Shown here: in pieces, positions 16,151 through 25,368 of the stretch
How the letters are laid out: each line of letters starts with the position of its first letter
Numbering within the stretch: the first letter of the stretch is position 1
NCBI RefSeq assembly: GCF_014196625.1
Contig: NZ_JACIDZ010000002.1
Location: 186,001 to 250,000, forward strand
Source of the DNA: Martelella radicis
GTDB taxonomy: Bacteria; Pseudomonadota; Alphaproteobacteria; Rhizobiales; Rhizobiaceae
Reading direction: 5' to 3'
DNA length: 64,000 nt
Program-made: the position numbers and the translations under genes
Notes under the pieces: model-generated
Seen by the model: the letters and a program-made list of their open reading frames with translations, nothing else
Database searches by the model: none
Told to the model about the DNA's origin: nothing

Positions 16151-16834
16151 TCAGGGCACCAGCTTGTAGCCGCCGTTTTCTGTCACGAGGATCCGCGCAT
16201 TTGACGGGTCTTCCTCGATCTTCTGGCGCAGTCTGTAGACATGGGTTTCCAGCGTGTGGGTGGTGACGCCGGAATTGTAACCCCAGACCTCTTCCAGAAG
16301 CATGTCGCGGGTTACCACTTTCTGGCCGGCGCGGTAAAGATAGCGGATGATTGCCGCTTCCTTTTCCGTCAGCCTGATCTTCTTGTTGCCGGCCCCGGTG
16401 AAGAGCTTCTGTCCCGGCTTGAACACGTAGGGCCCGACATTGAAGGTCGCGTCCTCGCTCTGTTCGTGCTGGCGCAATTGCGCGCGGATGCGGGCAAGGA
16501 GCACGGCGAAGCGGAACGGCTTGGTGACGTAATCATTGGCGCCCGCCTCAAGCCCCAGGATGGTGTCGCTGTCGGTGTCGTGGCCGGTCAGCATGATGAT
16601 CGGCGCCTTGAACCCGTTCTTGCGCGCCATTTTCACGGCTTCGCGCCCGTCCATGTCCGGAAGGCCGACATCCATGATCAGGAGGTCGACCTGTTCTTCC
16701 TTCAGCATCTTCAGCGAACGGGCGGCGCAATCGGCCGAAAGGATGGCGAATTCGTCGTAGAGCTCAAGCTGCTCGACCAGCGTTTCGCGCAAATCCTGGT
16801 CGTCATCGACCAGAAGGATCGTCCTCTCCGTCAT
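16151..16834 (-). CDS. cenR: OmpR-family response regulator, CenR-like
   Basis: 227 residues. Receiver domain 1-120 with acidic pocket Asp10-Asp12, phospho-acceptor Asp55 in LIMDVGLPD, switch Thr in MLTGHD and Lys in YVTKPF. A winged-helix DNA-binding domain covers about 130-227 (RLTEKEAAIIRYLYRAG, YNSGVTTHTLETHVYRLRQK). The very high conservation of this sequence type fits the alphaproteobacterial CenR/OtpR, an envelope and cell-division regulator. No histidine kinase is adjacent, as is usual for this orphan-located regulator. The assignment to CenR is from sequence memory and not proven. Confidence 0.8.
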   Translation of the reverse strand: MTERTILLVDDDQDLRETLVEQLELYDEFAILSADCAARSLKMLKEEQVDLLIMDVGLPDMDGREAVKMARKNGFKAPIIMLTGHDTDSDTILGLEAGANDYVTKPFRFAVLLARIRAQLRQHEQSEDATFNVGPYVFKPGQKLFTGAGNKKIRLTEKEAAIIRYLYRAGQKVVTRDMLLEEVWGYNSGVTTHTLETHVYRLRQKIEEDPSNARILVTENGGYKLVP

Positions 16835-16943
16835 GCACTCGGCCCTCTCGTGTCATTATGCGCCATTCGCTCTCCCGCATGGCGTGGTCCGTCAATATCG
16901 ATATTGCGGCAGGCTATCGCCGGGCGTAGTCCTATGAAACTAT

Positions 16944-17522
16944 ATGATTTCACGTACAAAGCAAAAAAAAGTGAAGAAACCCATCAAAACGCGCCGCAGC
17001 AACAGGACCGTGATCGCCGTGCGCCCTGCGCCGGGCGGATCCCACCGCGCGATCCTCGCCTTCGGGCCGCTTCGCTTTCCCGCAGCCATCGGCCACGGCG
17101 GCATCTCGGCGCGCAAACGGGAGGGCGACGGCGCGACCCCGCTTGCCGTGATGACGCTTGCCGGCGGCCTTGTCCGCAACCGCCTGCCGATCCTGCCGCA
17201 AAGCCCGCTCGGCCTGCGCGGCATCCGCGCGGATGACGGCTGGTGCGACGCGCCTTGCGACCCGAACTACAACCGTCCCGTCCGCCTGCCCTTTTCCGCA
17301 AGCCATGAGCGGCTGAGGCGCGACGACGGGATCTACGATATCGTCATTATTCTCGACTGGAACATGAACCGCCGCGTCAAGGGGCGGGGTTCTGCCGTGT
17401 TCTTTCACCTTGCGCGGCCAGGCTTCCAGCCGACGGCCGGCTGCGTCGCGATCTCGGCTTCGGCGATGCGGGTGATGTTGCCGCACCTGAAACGCGGCAC
17501 GCGGCTCGTCGTTCTTCGCTGA
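16944..17522 (+). CDS. L,D-transpeptidase (YkuD) family protein
   Basis: 192 residues. The YkuD catalytic signature is present near the C-terminus as FHLARPGFQPTAGCVAIS, with the nucleophilic Cys in TAGCVAIS and the catalytic His in FHLA. The domain starts near residue 22 (RTVIAVRPAP). There is no obvious signal peptide; the N-terminus is Lys/Arg-rich (KQKKVKKPIKTRR), so the start may be further downstream, for example the GTG at 17010. This family of short YkuD proteins crosslinks peptidoglycan or attaches lipoproteins, but export is unclear here. Confidence 0.75.
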   Translation: MISRTKQKKVKKPIKTRRSNRTVIAVRPAPGGSHRAILAFGPLRFPAAIGHGGISARKREGDGATPLAVMTLAGGLVRNRLPILPQSPLGLRGIRADDGWCDAPCDPNYNRPVRLPFSASHERLRRDDGIYDIVIILDWNMNRRVKGRGSAVFFHLARPGFQPTAGCVAISASAMRVMLPHLKRGTRLVVLR

Positions 17523-17525
17523 GGA

Positions 17526-18758
17526 TCATCTGCCCGTGAGGTTTTCCGGCGGGACGTCCGCTTCCGCTGAACCGGCATAGGCACCGGGGGGCGGTACGTG
17601 CTCGGTTTCGCGCGCCGGCGGATCGCCGGCGGGCGGAGCGACCTCGGCATTGGGATTGGCGGCTTCCGGCGCCGTGCCGGAGGCTTCCAGCACCCATTCG
17701 CGCCAGATCGCCACGATCAGCGCCATCAGCACCGGACCGACGAACAGGCCGATCAGCCCCATCGTCTTCACCCCACCGACAAGGCCGAAGAAGGTCGGCA
17801 GGAAAGGCAGCTTGATCGGCCCGCCGACAAGGCGCGGGCGCAAGGTCTTGTCGACGATGAAGAGCTCGATCGTGCCCCAGGCCATCAGCGCGATGCCGTG
17901 CACCGGCGTGCCGCGTGCGATCAGATAGGCCGAGATCAGGGTGAAGGTCAGCGGCGCGCCGCCCGGGACCATGGCCATCACCGCCGTCAGCAGGCCAAAG
18001 GAGACGAAATTCGGCACGCCCGCGAAATAGTAGGCGGTTCCCAGCACGATACCCTCGCCCATGGCGATCAGCGTCATGCCGGTCACGGTCGACGAGATCG
18101 TCGCCGGCACGACGCGGGAGATGCGGTACCAGCGGTCGGGAAACAGCCGCTCGCCGATCATGTCGAGCTGCGCCGCGAACTTGTCGCCATCCTTGTAGAG
18201 GAAGAACAGCGCGATCAGCATGAACAGGGCGGCCAGCAGCAGGCCGAACACGCGGCCGCCGACAAACAGTGCCGTGCGGTAGATGCTGCCGATGTTCTCG
18301 CCGCTGACGGCCTGGATCAGCTGACCGATATCGCCGGGCTGACCGAGATATTCGCGCCATTTGTCCGCAATCCAAGCGCCAATCACCGGCAGGTTGAAGA
18401 TCCAGTCCGGCACCGGCGCGCCGACCCGGTTCGCCTCTGCAGCCCAGGCGATCCAGGCTTCAAGCTCGCGCGACATGTAGATCACCGCGAAGATGATCGG
18501 CAGGATCAGGAACAGGAGAATGAGGCAGATGGCGATGGCGGCAGAAAGCGCGCGCCGATTGCCGACCCGTCGGTTCAGTTTCTGGTACACCGGCTGCGAG
18601 GCAAAGGCGATGATGAGAGCCGCCAGAACGGGCACGAGAAAGCCGTGGAAGAAATAGACGGCGGCGATCGCCACGCCCAGAAGCAGCCAGCGGGCGGCGG
18701 TGACCGACGGGATCAGCGGCGCGCGGCCAACGGAGGCCTGGCCGATCCAGCGTTGCAT
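17526..18758 (-). CDS. AI-2E family transporter (PerM/YdiK-like permease)
   Basis: 410 residues with about eight hydrophobic segments: two near residues 20-60, one near 75-100, then a periplasmic segment and a block of five in the second half (VVPATISSTVTGMTLIAMGEG, PGGAPLTFTLISAYLIARG). The C-terminal LIGLFVGPVLMALIVAIW is the family hallmark. The tail after residue ~365 is Pro/Ala/Glu-rich. The start at 18758 is chosen for AAGGA 7 bases upstream. Family members export autoinducer-2 or act as Na+/H+ antiporters or unknown exporters; the substrate is unresolved. Confidence 0.8.
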   Translation of the reverse strand: MQRWIGQASVGRAPLIPSVTAARWLLLGVAIAAVYFFHGFLVPVLAALIIAFASQPVYQKLNRRVGNRRALSAAIAICLILLFLILPIIFAVIYMSRELEAWIAWAAEANRVGAPVPDWIFNLPVIGAWIADKWREYLGQPGDIGQLIQAVSGENIGSIYRTALFVGGRVFGLLLAALFMLIALFFLYKDGDKFAAQLDMIGERLFPDRWYRISRVVPATISSTVTGMTLIAMGEGIVLGTAYYFAGVPNFVSFGLLTAVMAMVPGGAPLTFTLISAYLIARGTPVHGIALMAWGTIELFIVDKTLRPRLVGGPIKLPFLPTFFGLVGGVKTMGLIGLFVGPVLMALIVAIWREWVLEASGTAPEAANPNAEVAPPAGDPPARETEHVPPPGAYAGSAEADVPPENLTGR

Positions 18759-18846
18759 TCTATGGTCCTTATGCGGTGCTTCCGGCATTCTTGCTTTCGC
18801 TTTCACACTGGGCGGCAGCCGTCTGTCAGACGGCGCGGCGTCCTAT

Positions 18847-19407
18847 TTACGGGGTTCGCGGCCTTGCTTGCAAGCACGCTTCGGTTGCCAGGGATGAGAG
18901 GATGTCGAGGGCCTCGCGACGCGTGGCGCGGCCTCTCTGCGGGTCCGTGATGGCGGCAATCCCCTCAAGCCAGGCGATATGATCCTCCGGCAGGCCATGC
19001 TGACGGGCGCCGGCGATGATGAGATCATGATACCAGTCGAAGGGCGAAAGCCCGGAAACGCGGAAGGCAGGCGGCGCCATGTAGGTGAAGGCCGAAACAG
19101 GCTTCCTTTCGGAAAGCATGCGGACCGCGCAACCCTCGATCCGGTCATACCCCTTGCCGCGCCCTTCAAAGCCGTCGAGCAGGTCGCAATCGCCGGGTTC
19201 GAGCGAAAACAGCACGCCAAAAACGCGCGCGCCGGGCGTCGCCCGGATCGTTGCCTTGCCGGAACCGTCGCGCCCCGGCTTGGCGAAGTCGAGCGCATGA
19301 TCTTCAAGAACGGCCGGTCCAAGGGCGCGCGCTGAAGGACAGCGGCGCAAAAGCCGTTCGCTGAGCATGTTGGAGCCATAGGCGAAATAGATGCGCCCGT
19401 CCGGCAT
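18847..19407 (-). CDS. gamma-glutamylcyclotransferase-fold protein
   Basis: 186 residues. The GGCT substrate loop YFAYGSNM (residues 6-13) and the catalytic Glu segment LLDGFEGRGKGYDR are clear. The start ATG overlaps the ABC-F stop (TGATG), indicating coupling. GGCT-like proteins cyclise gamma-glutamyl amines or dipeptides to pyroglutamate; this one is unassigned in substrate. Confidence 0.82.
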   Translation of the reverse strand: MPDGRIYFAYGSNMLSERLLRRCPSARALGPAVLEDHALDFAKPGRDGSGKATIRATPGARVFGVLFSLEPGDCDLLDGFEGRGKGYDRIEGCAVRMLSERKPVSAFTYMAPPAFRVSGLSPFDWYHDLIIAGARQHGLPEDHIAWLEGIAAITDPQRGRATRREALDILSSLATEACLQARPRTP

Positions 19408-21233
19408 CAGCCCTCCAGCTCCTCCCTGAGCACTTCCAGTTCCAGCCATTCCTCTTCCTTGGCGGCAAGGTCTGCCCTCAGGCCTTCAAGCTTGCCTGCC
19501 GCCTTGTTGAAGCCTTCGGGATCGCGCTGGAAGAAGGCGGGATCGGCCATCTTCTCCTCCAGCGTCGCGATCTGGGCCTCGAGCTTCTCCATCTCCTTCG
19601 GCAGGTTTTCGAGCGCGAATTTCTGCTTGAAGGAAAGTTTTCCCTTGTTCTTCGCCGGCCGATCGGCCGATCCCTTCTCATCCTGCGCGGCCTGCTTCTC
19701 CCGCTTTTCCTGGGCCTTCGCCTCCGCCGCCGCGCCTTTCCGCTGGGCCAGCATGTCGGAATAGCCGCCGGCATATTCGAGCCAGGCGCCGTCGGGCGCG
19801 AGCGGATTGGCCGGCGCGATGGTCGAGGTCACGGTTCGGTCGAGAAAATCACGGTCATGCGAAACCAGAATGACACTGCCCTTGAAGCCGGCGACGATCT
19901 CCTGCAACAGGTCGAGCGTCTCGATATCGAGATCATTGGTCGGTTCGTCGAGGATCAGGAGGTTCGACGGTTTGGCCAGAATCCGCGCCAGCATCAGCCG
20001 GGCGCGCTCGCCGCCGGAAAGATTGCGGATCGGAGTGCGTGCCTGTTCGGGCTGGAACAGGAAATCCTTCATGTAGCCGGTCACATGACGCTGTTCACCG
20101 TTGACCAGCAGCGTGTCGCCGCGTCCGTCGGTCAGGTAGTGGGAAAGCGTATCGTCGGGATCGAGGTCCTCGCGCTTCTGGTCGATGACGGCGATCTCGA
20201 GATTGACGCCGAGGCGGACAAAGCCGCTGTCGGGCGCCAGTTGGCCGGTCAAAAGCTTCAGCAGCGTCGTCTTGCCCGCCCCGTTCGGGCCGACAAGACC
20301 GATCCGGTCTCCGCGCGCGACCCTCAGTGAAAACGGCTTGACGATCTGGCGATCGCCGAAGGATTTGGTGATGTCCTCGGCCTCGATCACCAGCTTGCCG
20401 CTGTCCCTGGCCTCCGTAACCGTGGCATTCACCGTGCCCTGCGGGCCGCGATGGCCGCGATGGCGGGCGCGCATGTCGTGAAGCTCGCCGAGCCGGCGCA
20501 TATTGCGCTTGCGCCTGGCGGTGACGCCGTAGCGCAGCCAGTGCTCCTCGCGCACGATGGCGCGGGCAAGCTTGTGCTGCTCGGCTTCCTCTTCCTCCAG
20601 CACCTTGTCGCGCCACTCCTCGAAGGCGGCAAAGCCCTGGTCCATGCGTCGCGCCGTGCCGCGGTCAAGCCAGACGGTGGCCGTCGAGATGTTTTCCAGA
20701 AACCGCCGGTCATGCGAGATCAGCACCAACGCCGAACGGGAGGCGGCAAGCTCACCTTCCAGCCATTCGATGGTGTTGAGGTCGAGGTGGTTGGTCGGCT
20801 CGTCGAGAAGCAGGATATCGGGCTCTGGAGCGAGAACGCGCGCGAGCGCGGCGCGGCGCGCCTCCCCGCCCGACAGCGTTTTCGGATCGACCTTCGGATC
20901 GACGCCCAGATGCTCCATCATGTAGTCGGCGCGGTAATGCGCGTCTCCGGGCGCAAGCCCCTCGGCCACATAGTCTTCCACCGTGGCATAGCCGGCGAAA
21001 TCCGGCGCCTGTTCGAGATAACGGATGGTCACGGACGGATGACGGAAGATTTCGCCCGATTGCGGCTCGACCATGCCGGCGGCGATCTTCAGCATTGTCG
21101 ACTTGCCCGATCCGTTGCGCCCAACAAGGCAGATGCGGTCTGCGGGCTCGACCTGCAGGCCGGCGCCCGACAGAAGCGGCGTGCCGCCGAAGCTCAGGTG
21201 AATGTCGTCCAGTTTCAATATCGGAGGCGCCAT
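19407..21233 (-). CDS. uup: ABC-F family ATPase, Uup-like
   Basis: 608 residues, with no membrane segments. Two ABC domains: Walker A GRNGSGKST (about 38-46) and GPNGAGKTT (about 318-326); signatures LSGGEARRAALARVLA and LSGGERARLMLARILA; Walker B DILLLDEPTNHLD and LLILDEPTNDLD. Between them is the ABC-F linker. The C-terminal ~100 residues are a charged coiled coil (ENLPKEMEKLEAQIATLEEKM), the trait of Uup. Uup proteins act on ribosomes or branched DNA intermediates. It is followed by an overlapping GGCT gene and preceded by thiN. Confidence 0.88.
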   Translation of the reverse strand: MAPPILKLDDIHLSFGGTPLLSGAGLQVEPADRICLVGRNGSGKSTMLKIAAGMVEPQSGEIFRHPSVTIRYLEQAPDFAGYATVEDYVAEGLAPGDAHYRADYMMEHLGVDPKVDPKTLSGGEARRAALARVLAPEPDILLLDEPTNHLDLNTIEWLEGELAASRSALVLISHDRRFLENISTATVWLDRGTARRMDQGFAAFEEWRDKVLEEEEAEQHKLARAIVREEHWLRYGVTARRKRNMRRLGELHDMRARHRGHRGPQGTVNATVTEARDSGKLVIEAEDITKSFGDRQIVKPFSLRVARGDRIGLVGPNGAGKTTLLKLLTGQLAPDSGFVRLGVNLEIAVIDQKREDLDPDDTLSHYLTDGRGDTLLVNGEQRHVTGYMKDFLFQPEQARTPIRNLSGGERARLMLARILAKPSNLLILDEPTNDLDIETLDLLQEIVAGFKGSVILVSHDRDFLDRTVTSTIAPANPLAPDGAWLEYAGGYSDMLAQRKGAAAEAKAQEKREKQAAQDEKGSADRPAKNKGKLSFKQKFALENLPKEMEKLEAQIATLEEKMADPAFFQRDPEGFNKAAGKLEGLRADLAAKEEEWLELEVLREELEG

Positions 21234-21236
21234 GCC

Positions 21237-21899
21237 TCAAACTCCCGAAAAATCATGAGGACGGAAGATGACGATGCCGCGGCCGCTTTTCAACCCGAAG
21301 CGGACGGGACCGTCGCCATCGCCCGCCTTGTTGGACACCGTGCGCGGCAGTCCGAAGGGGGCCTCGAATTCATCCAGCGGATAGACCGCGTTTTCAATCG
21401 AAAGCCCGAAGAGGTCGGAAAAGCCGAGCACGGAAAACAGCGCCCCGGCAGGCATGTCGATTTCGCTTGCGCCCGGAAGGAGCGGCCGCGCCTCTTCCTC
21501 GCCCGAGGTCAGCACCATGTCGTAGCCGGCTTCGGCCAGGCGAACGGCGAGCAGCATGTTCATCATGCCGTGGTCGGTGCGCTCCCCCTGCAGCGCGCCG
21601 GCCATGATGATCCGTGTCGCGCCGCGGGCAATCGCCTCTTCGGTCGCGATCGCCCCGTCCGTCGCGTTCTTTGCCGGCGGGAAGCTTTTGCGCTCGATAT
21701 CCGGAAACCGTTCGATGAGCGCCGCATCGGTGGAATCGAAGTCGCCAACCCAGACTTCCGGGCTAATGCCGAGCGCTTCGGCATGCACCATGCCGCCATC
21801 GGCTGCGATGACGCGACTGCCGTCGACGAGGCGCCTGACGCGATCGTCCACGGCGAGCGCGCCGCCCAGGAGAAGGGTGAAGGTTTCTGCTGCTTTCAT
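21237..21899 (-). CDS. thiN: thiamine diphosphokinase
   Basis: 220 residues. Family motifs: ADGG (33-36), VGDFDS (51-56), the nucleotide-site NATDGAIATEEAI (about 78-90) and GALQGERTDHGMMNM (about 100-114) that binds thiamine, ending with a beta-sandwich domain (ALFSVLGF). It converts thiamine plus ATP to thiamine diphosphate, matching the salvage route supplied by ThiBPQ at 30-33.6 kb. Three bases separate it from the following ABC-F gene; no riboswitch precedes it. The Shine-Dalgarno is weak. Confidence 0.88.
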   Translation of the reverse strand: MKAAETFTLLLGGALAVDDRVRRLVDGSRVIAADGGMVHAEALGISPEVWVGDFDSTDAALIERFPDIERKSFPPAKNATDGAIATEEAIARGATRIIMAGALQGERTDHGMMNMLLAVRLAEAGYDMVLTSGEEEARPLLPGASEIDMPAGALFSVLGFSDLFGLSIENAVYPLDEFEAPFGLPRTVSNKAGDGDGPVRFGLKSGRGIVIFRPHDFSGV

Positions 21900-21962
21900 G
21901 GGCTAAGGCCATATCGAATGTCACGGCCAAACAAAAGCGGATTCAGGCTAAGGCCGCCGGTT

Positions 21963-22514
21963 TCAGCCGGTCGAACGGACCCTCGGCGCGTCAACGGCAT
22001 GACGCTCATCCTCGCCGGCATGTTCGCTGATGAAGTCTTCGATGCCGCAGACAAAGCGTTCGTACAGCCGGGAGAAGGCATCGAGATCCTCCGCCGACCA
22101 GCTTTCCGTGACGCTTTCGATGAGGCCGCGCTTGACCGCATGGATCTCGTCCAGCAGCTTGCGTCCCTTGGCGGTGATGACGAGGATCGAGCGGCGGGCG
22201 TCGCTCTGGCAGACCCGCCGTTCCAGCACGTTCTGGGCGACGAGTTCGGCGACGATGCGGCTTGCGCGCGAGGGATCGATGCGCATGCCCTCGGCAACCG
22301 CGCCGATTGTGGCCTTGGCCGGCGGCTCGACGCGGGAGACGACATCGAGCACGTCGAGATGGGTGATCTCCAGCGCCGGAGCGACCCTGGCGATGGCGAG
22401 CCGGCCGAGAATGCGCCGCCGCGTCATCAGCCGGTTGCGCGTCATCGCGCCCGAAATGCGGTCCATGGCACCATTTTCGGCATCGTCACGTTCTTGGGTG
22501 CTGCTGTTCATCAT
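21963..22514 (-). CDS. MarR-family transcriptional regulator
   Basis: 183 residues from the chosen ATG. The winged helix-turn-helix spans about residues 45-120 (ITHLDVLDVVSR, IGAVAEGMRIDPSRASRIVAELVAQNVLERR, DARRSILVITAKGRKLLDEI). It is divergent from the EmrB-type MFS gene, 95 bp away, the usual arrangement for drug-efflux repressors. An upstream ATG at 22553 is possible; neither start has a strong Shine-Dalgarno. Confidence 0.83.
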   Translation of the reverse strand: MMNSSTQERDDAENGAMDRISGAMTRNRLMTRRRILGRLAIARVAPALEITHLDVLDVVSRVEPPAKATIGAVAEGMRIDPSRASRIVAELVAQNVLERRVCQSDARRSILVITAKGRKLLDEIHAVKRGLIESVTESWSAEDLDAFSRLYERFVCGIEDFISEHAGEDERHAVDAPRVRSTG

Positions 22515-22570
22515 GTCTTTTTCTATACCCGATTTCCTGCCAACCTGAAACATGCCAAAGGCAATTTCGT

Positions 22571-22614
22571 GTCATTGACATATATTTGCTTTTATCACAT
22601 ATTTGCGCAATGAC
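22571..22614. promoter_or_regulatory. candidate MarR operator region
   Basis: GTCATTG (22571-22577) and CAATGAC (22608-22614) form a perfect inverted repeat that includes the MFS start codon. Between them the direct repeat CATATATTTGC/CACATATTTGC is AT-rich. This is a plausible regulator site in the divergent promoter; the real binding motif is unknown. Confidence 0.35.
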
Positions 22615-24148
22615 AAACAATTCATCCCACGCCCATCAGCCATTCATTTCGCTGGTCGAGCATCCCCGGCTGCGCATCGTCGCCTTTCTGTTCCTTCTGA
22701 TGGCGATGTTCCTGGCAACGCTCGACAACCAGATCGTCTCCACCGCCCTGCCGACGATCGTCGGCGAATTCGGCGCAGTCGAGCGCTTCGGCTGGGTGGC
22801 CTCGGCCTATCTGCTCGCCTCATGCGCCGTGATGCCGCTTTATGGCAAGCTTGGCGACCTTATCGGGCGAAAATATGTGCTGATGGCCGCGATCGTGATC
22901 TTTCTCATCGGCTCGCTGACCTGCGGACTGGCCGTTTCGATGAACACGCTGATTGCCGCGCGCGCCCTGCAGGGCCTTGGCGGCGGGGGACTGATGGTCT
23001 CGATCTTCGCGCTCAACGCCGACCTCTTCTCTCCGCGCGAACGGCCGAAATACCAGAGCTATGCAAGCCTGGTGATCATGACGTCCGGGGCGCTGGGGCC
23101 GCTTCTCGGCGGCACGATGACGGCGGCCTTTGGCTGGCGTTCGATCTTCCTCATCAACCTGCCGCTTGCCCTCATCGTCCTTTGCGGCCTTTTCTTCCTG
23201 CTCCCCAACCGCAAGCCGGATCGTCAGCCGAAGATCGACTTTGCCGGAGCGTTCCTTCTGGCCATCACGGTCACGGCCATCGTGCTGTGGAGCGATTCGA
23301 GCGAGATCTTCGGTTCGCTCGTCGCTCCCGCAAGCCTCGGCGTTGTCGCGGTCGCACTTGTCTGCGGCTTTGCCTTCGTGCTGGCGGAACGCCGCGCCCC
23401 GGAGCCGATCATTCCGCTGTCGCTGCTTGCCAACCCCACCGTTGCCCTGCTCATCGTGGTGTCGATTACCAGCGGCGCGGTTGCCATCGGCATGGTCAAC
23501 TATCTCGCGCTTTTCCTGCAGACGGTCTATGGCCTTTCTCCGACCGCAGCCGGCCTGTTCTTCATCCCGATCACCTCGGGCATCGTCATCGGCTCGATCA
23601 GCAGCGGCCGCCTGATGTCCATGAGCGGGCGCTACAAGCCCTATGCGATCATGGGCCTTGCGCTCTCGACCCTTTGCTTCACCCTGCTTGCGCTCTTCAG
23701 CGGGGATGCGCCGCTTATCGCCATCGCCGTGATCATGGGTCTTCAGGGCATCGGCGTCGGCCTTGGCCAGCAGGTGCCGGTGCTCGGCGTACAGAACGCG
23801 GCGCGCGGCGGCGATGTCGGCGCGGCGACCGGTACGGTCACGCTGTCGCGCATGATCGGCGCCGCGACCGCGATTTCGATCTATGGCGCGCTGCTCGCGC
23901 GCGGCCTCAACCAGTCATCGCCGATACCCGGCGCGGGGCCGCTGGCGGACCTTACGCCGGTGGCGATCTCCGACCTTGCGGGAGCGGCCCACCAGGCTGC
24001 GATTGCCGGCTATGCAGACACGTTCACGATAATCTTCGCCTTCGCCGCCTGCCTCGCCTTTACCGGTCTTCTTGCTGCGGTGAGCTTGAAGCCGATCGCG
24101 CTCGGCGCGCATCACCATGGGCCAGGCGCGGTCAAATCGCCAGCCTGA
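22610..24148 (+). CDS. MFS transporter, DHA2 (EmrB/QacA) family
   Basis: 512 residues with about 14 hydrophobic segments. Signatures: LDNQIVSTALPTIVGEF in helix 1, GKLGDLIGRKYVLM (loop 2-3), and GALGPLLGGTMTAAFGWRSIFLINLP (helices 5-6, motif C). It exports hydrophobic drugs using the proton gradient. ATG at 22610 is chosen; a TTG 24 bases upstream is in frame. Divergent from the MarR gene that likely represses it. Confidence 0.88.
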   Translation: MTNNSSHAHQPFISLVEHPRLRIVAFLFLLMAMFLATLDNQIVSTALPTIVGEFGAVERFGWVASAYLLASCAVMPLYGKLGDLIGRKYVLMAAIVIFLIGSLTCGLAVSMNTLIAARALQGLGGGGLMVSIFALNADLFSPRERPKYQSYASLVIMTSGALGPLLGGTMTAAFGWRSIFLINLPLALIVLCGLFFLLPNRKPDRQPKIDFAGAFLLAITVTAIVLWSDSSEIFGSLVAPASLGVVAVALVCGFAFVLAERRAPEPIIPLSLLANPTVALLIVVSITSGAVAIGMVNYLALFLQTVYGLSPTAAGLFFIPITSGIVIGSISSGRLMSMSGRYKPYAIMGLALSTLCFTLLALFSGDAPLIAIAVIMGLQGIGVGLGQQVPVLGVQNAARGGDVGAATGTVTLSRMIGAATAISIYGALLARGLNQSSPIPGAGPLADLTPVAISDLAGAAHQAAIAGYADTFTIIFAFAACLAFTGLLAAVSLKPIALGAHHHGPGAVKSPA

Positions 24149-24154
24149 GAGACC

Positions 24155-25336
24155 TTATCGATCGGCCTTCGGTGGCGGCGCGATGACGAAATCTTTCGGT
24201 TGGCGCGCAGGCTTCGGCCCAGGCCGAGTAACGGGCGCGGCAAGCCTGCCGGCCCGCTGCAGGGCATAGCGGGCGGCGCAGTACTGCGTTACAAGGCCGG
24301 CGGCCAGCAGCAGCGTATCGGCAAGAAGCCCGGTCGGGTGGACCGTCCGGAAGATCTGCAGGGCGAAAGCGATCAGGGATCCCGTGACGAAGGTGACGAG
24401 GCTTGCCCGTCCCATGATGTTGAGCGGATGAAACACGGGCGTTTCCAGGAAACGGCGGAAGCCGGGCAGGTAGATGATGATATAGGCCAGCGCCAGAATA
24501 TGGGCGATGCGCGGCAGTCCGAGCGTTTCCTTGCTGGTATCGGCAATAACGGACGGCGTCAGGCCTTCAGGCCAGGGGAATTCGTAATGGCCGGTCAGCC
24601 GCCACCAGGCGGAATAGATGACGAAGGCGACGGCAGCGGCGTAAAGAACGGGCGAAAACGGCACCAGCGCCCTGCCCCGGCGCGCCGTCATCCCCACCGC
24701 GAGACCGATCGCGAACAGGAAAAGCCAGCAGAAGGGATTGAAATACCACGCCCAGTCGCCCGGATGGGCCGGCATCTTGATTTCGCTCCAGCGCCCGGCA
24801 AGCCAGATGGCGGCCGCAACGAACAGCATCGGCACAACGCTCCTTCGGCCTAGCCACAGCAATCCGGGCACGGCGGCAAACAGCACCACGTAAAGCGGCA
24901 GGATGTTGAAATAGCTGACCTGATAGGTCAGCGTGAAAACGCCGAGCGCGGTTGCGAGGGGTTGACGCCAGGCCCAGTCAACGCCGTTGACCGCGCCGAA
25001 CTCGAAGAGGGAAAAGGCAAAGACGGCCGGGACCGTCATGGCGAGGGCCAGCAGCGTAGAGAGCACATGCGCGCCATAGATCGTCAGCGCCCGCTTCCAG
25101 ATGACCCGGGCCGTGTTCATCATCGCGCCCGCAAAACGGTGGCTGTAGGCAAGCCCGGCGGAAATACCGGAAATCAGCACGAAGGCTTCGGCCGCATCGG
25201 AAAAGCCAATCATCCGGATCGTATAGAACGAATAGAGATTGTCCGGAACATGATCGATGAAGATCATGATCAGGGCCAGGCCTCTCAGGACGTCGAGGCG
25301 CGGATCGCGACGGCTCCTCTCCGGCGGTATCCGCAC
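24155..25336 (-). CDS. opgC: OpgC: periplasmic glucan acyl (succinyl) transferase
   Basis: 393 residues from a GTG; polytopic with about ten hydrophobic segments. The N-terminus RDPRLDVLRGLALIMIFIDH is the OpgC/acyltransferase-type signature (Asp-His pair in the first helix). Family members add succinyl groups to osmoregulated periplasmic glucans. It is the last gene of opgG-opgI-opgH-opgC, an order identical to Rhodobacter sphaeroides opgGIH-opgC. The GTG start has GGGAGGAG upstream; a TTG nine codons earlier is also possible. Confidence 0.82.
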   Translation of the reverse strand: MRIPPERSRRDPRLDVLRGLALIMIFIDHVPDNLYSFYTIRMIGFSDAAEAFVLISGISAGLAYSHRFAGAMMNTARVIWKRALTIYGAHVLSTLLALAMTVPAVFAFSLFEFGAVNGVDWAWRQPLATALGVFTLTYQVSYFNILPLYVVLFAAVPGLLWLGRRSVVPMLFVAAAIWLAGRWSEIKMPAHPGDWAWYFNPFCWLFLFAIGLAVGMTARRGRALVPFSPVLYAAAVAFVIYSAWWRLTGHYEFPWPEGLTPSVIADTSKETLGLPRIAHILALAYIIIYLPGFRRFLETPVFHPLNIMGRASLVTFVTGSLIAFALQIFRTVHPTGLLADTLLLAAGLVTQYCAARYALQRAGRLAAPVTRPGPKPARQPKDFVIAPPPKADR

Positions 25337-25368
25337 AAAGGCGTGCGCTCCTCCCTCTTTCAAATCCG

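Noticed and set aside
20451-22613. 720-codon plus-strand frame
   Set aside because: It runs antisense to uup, thiN and the MarR gene and has no domain; composition is that of a shadow frame.
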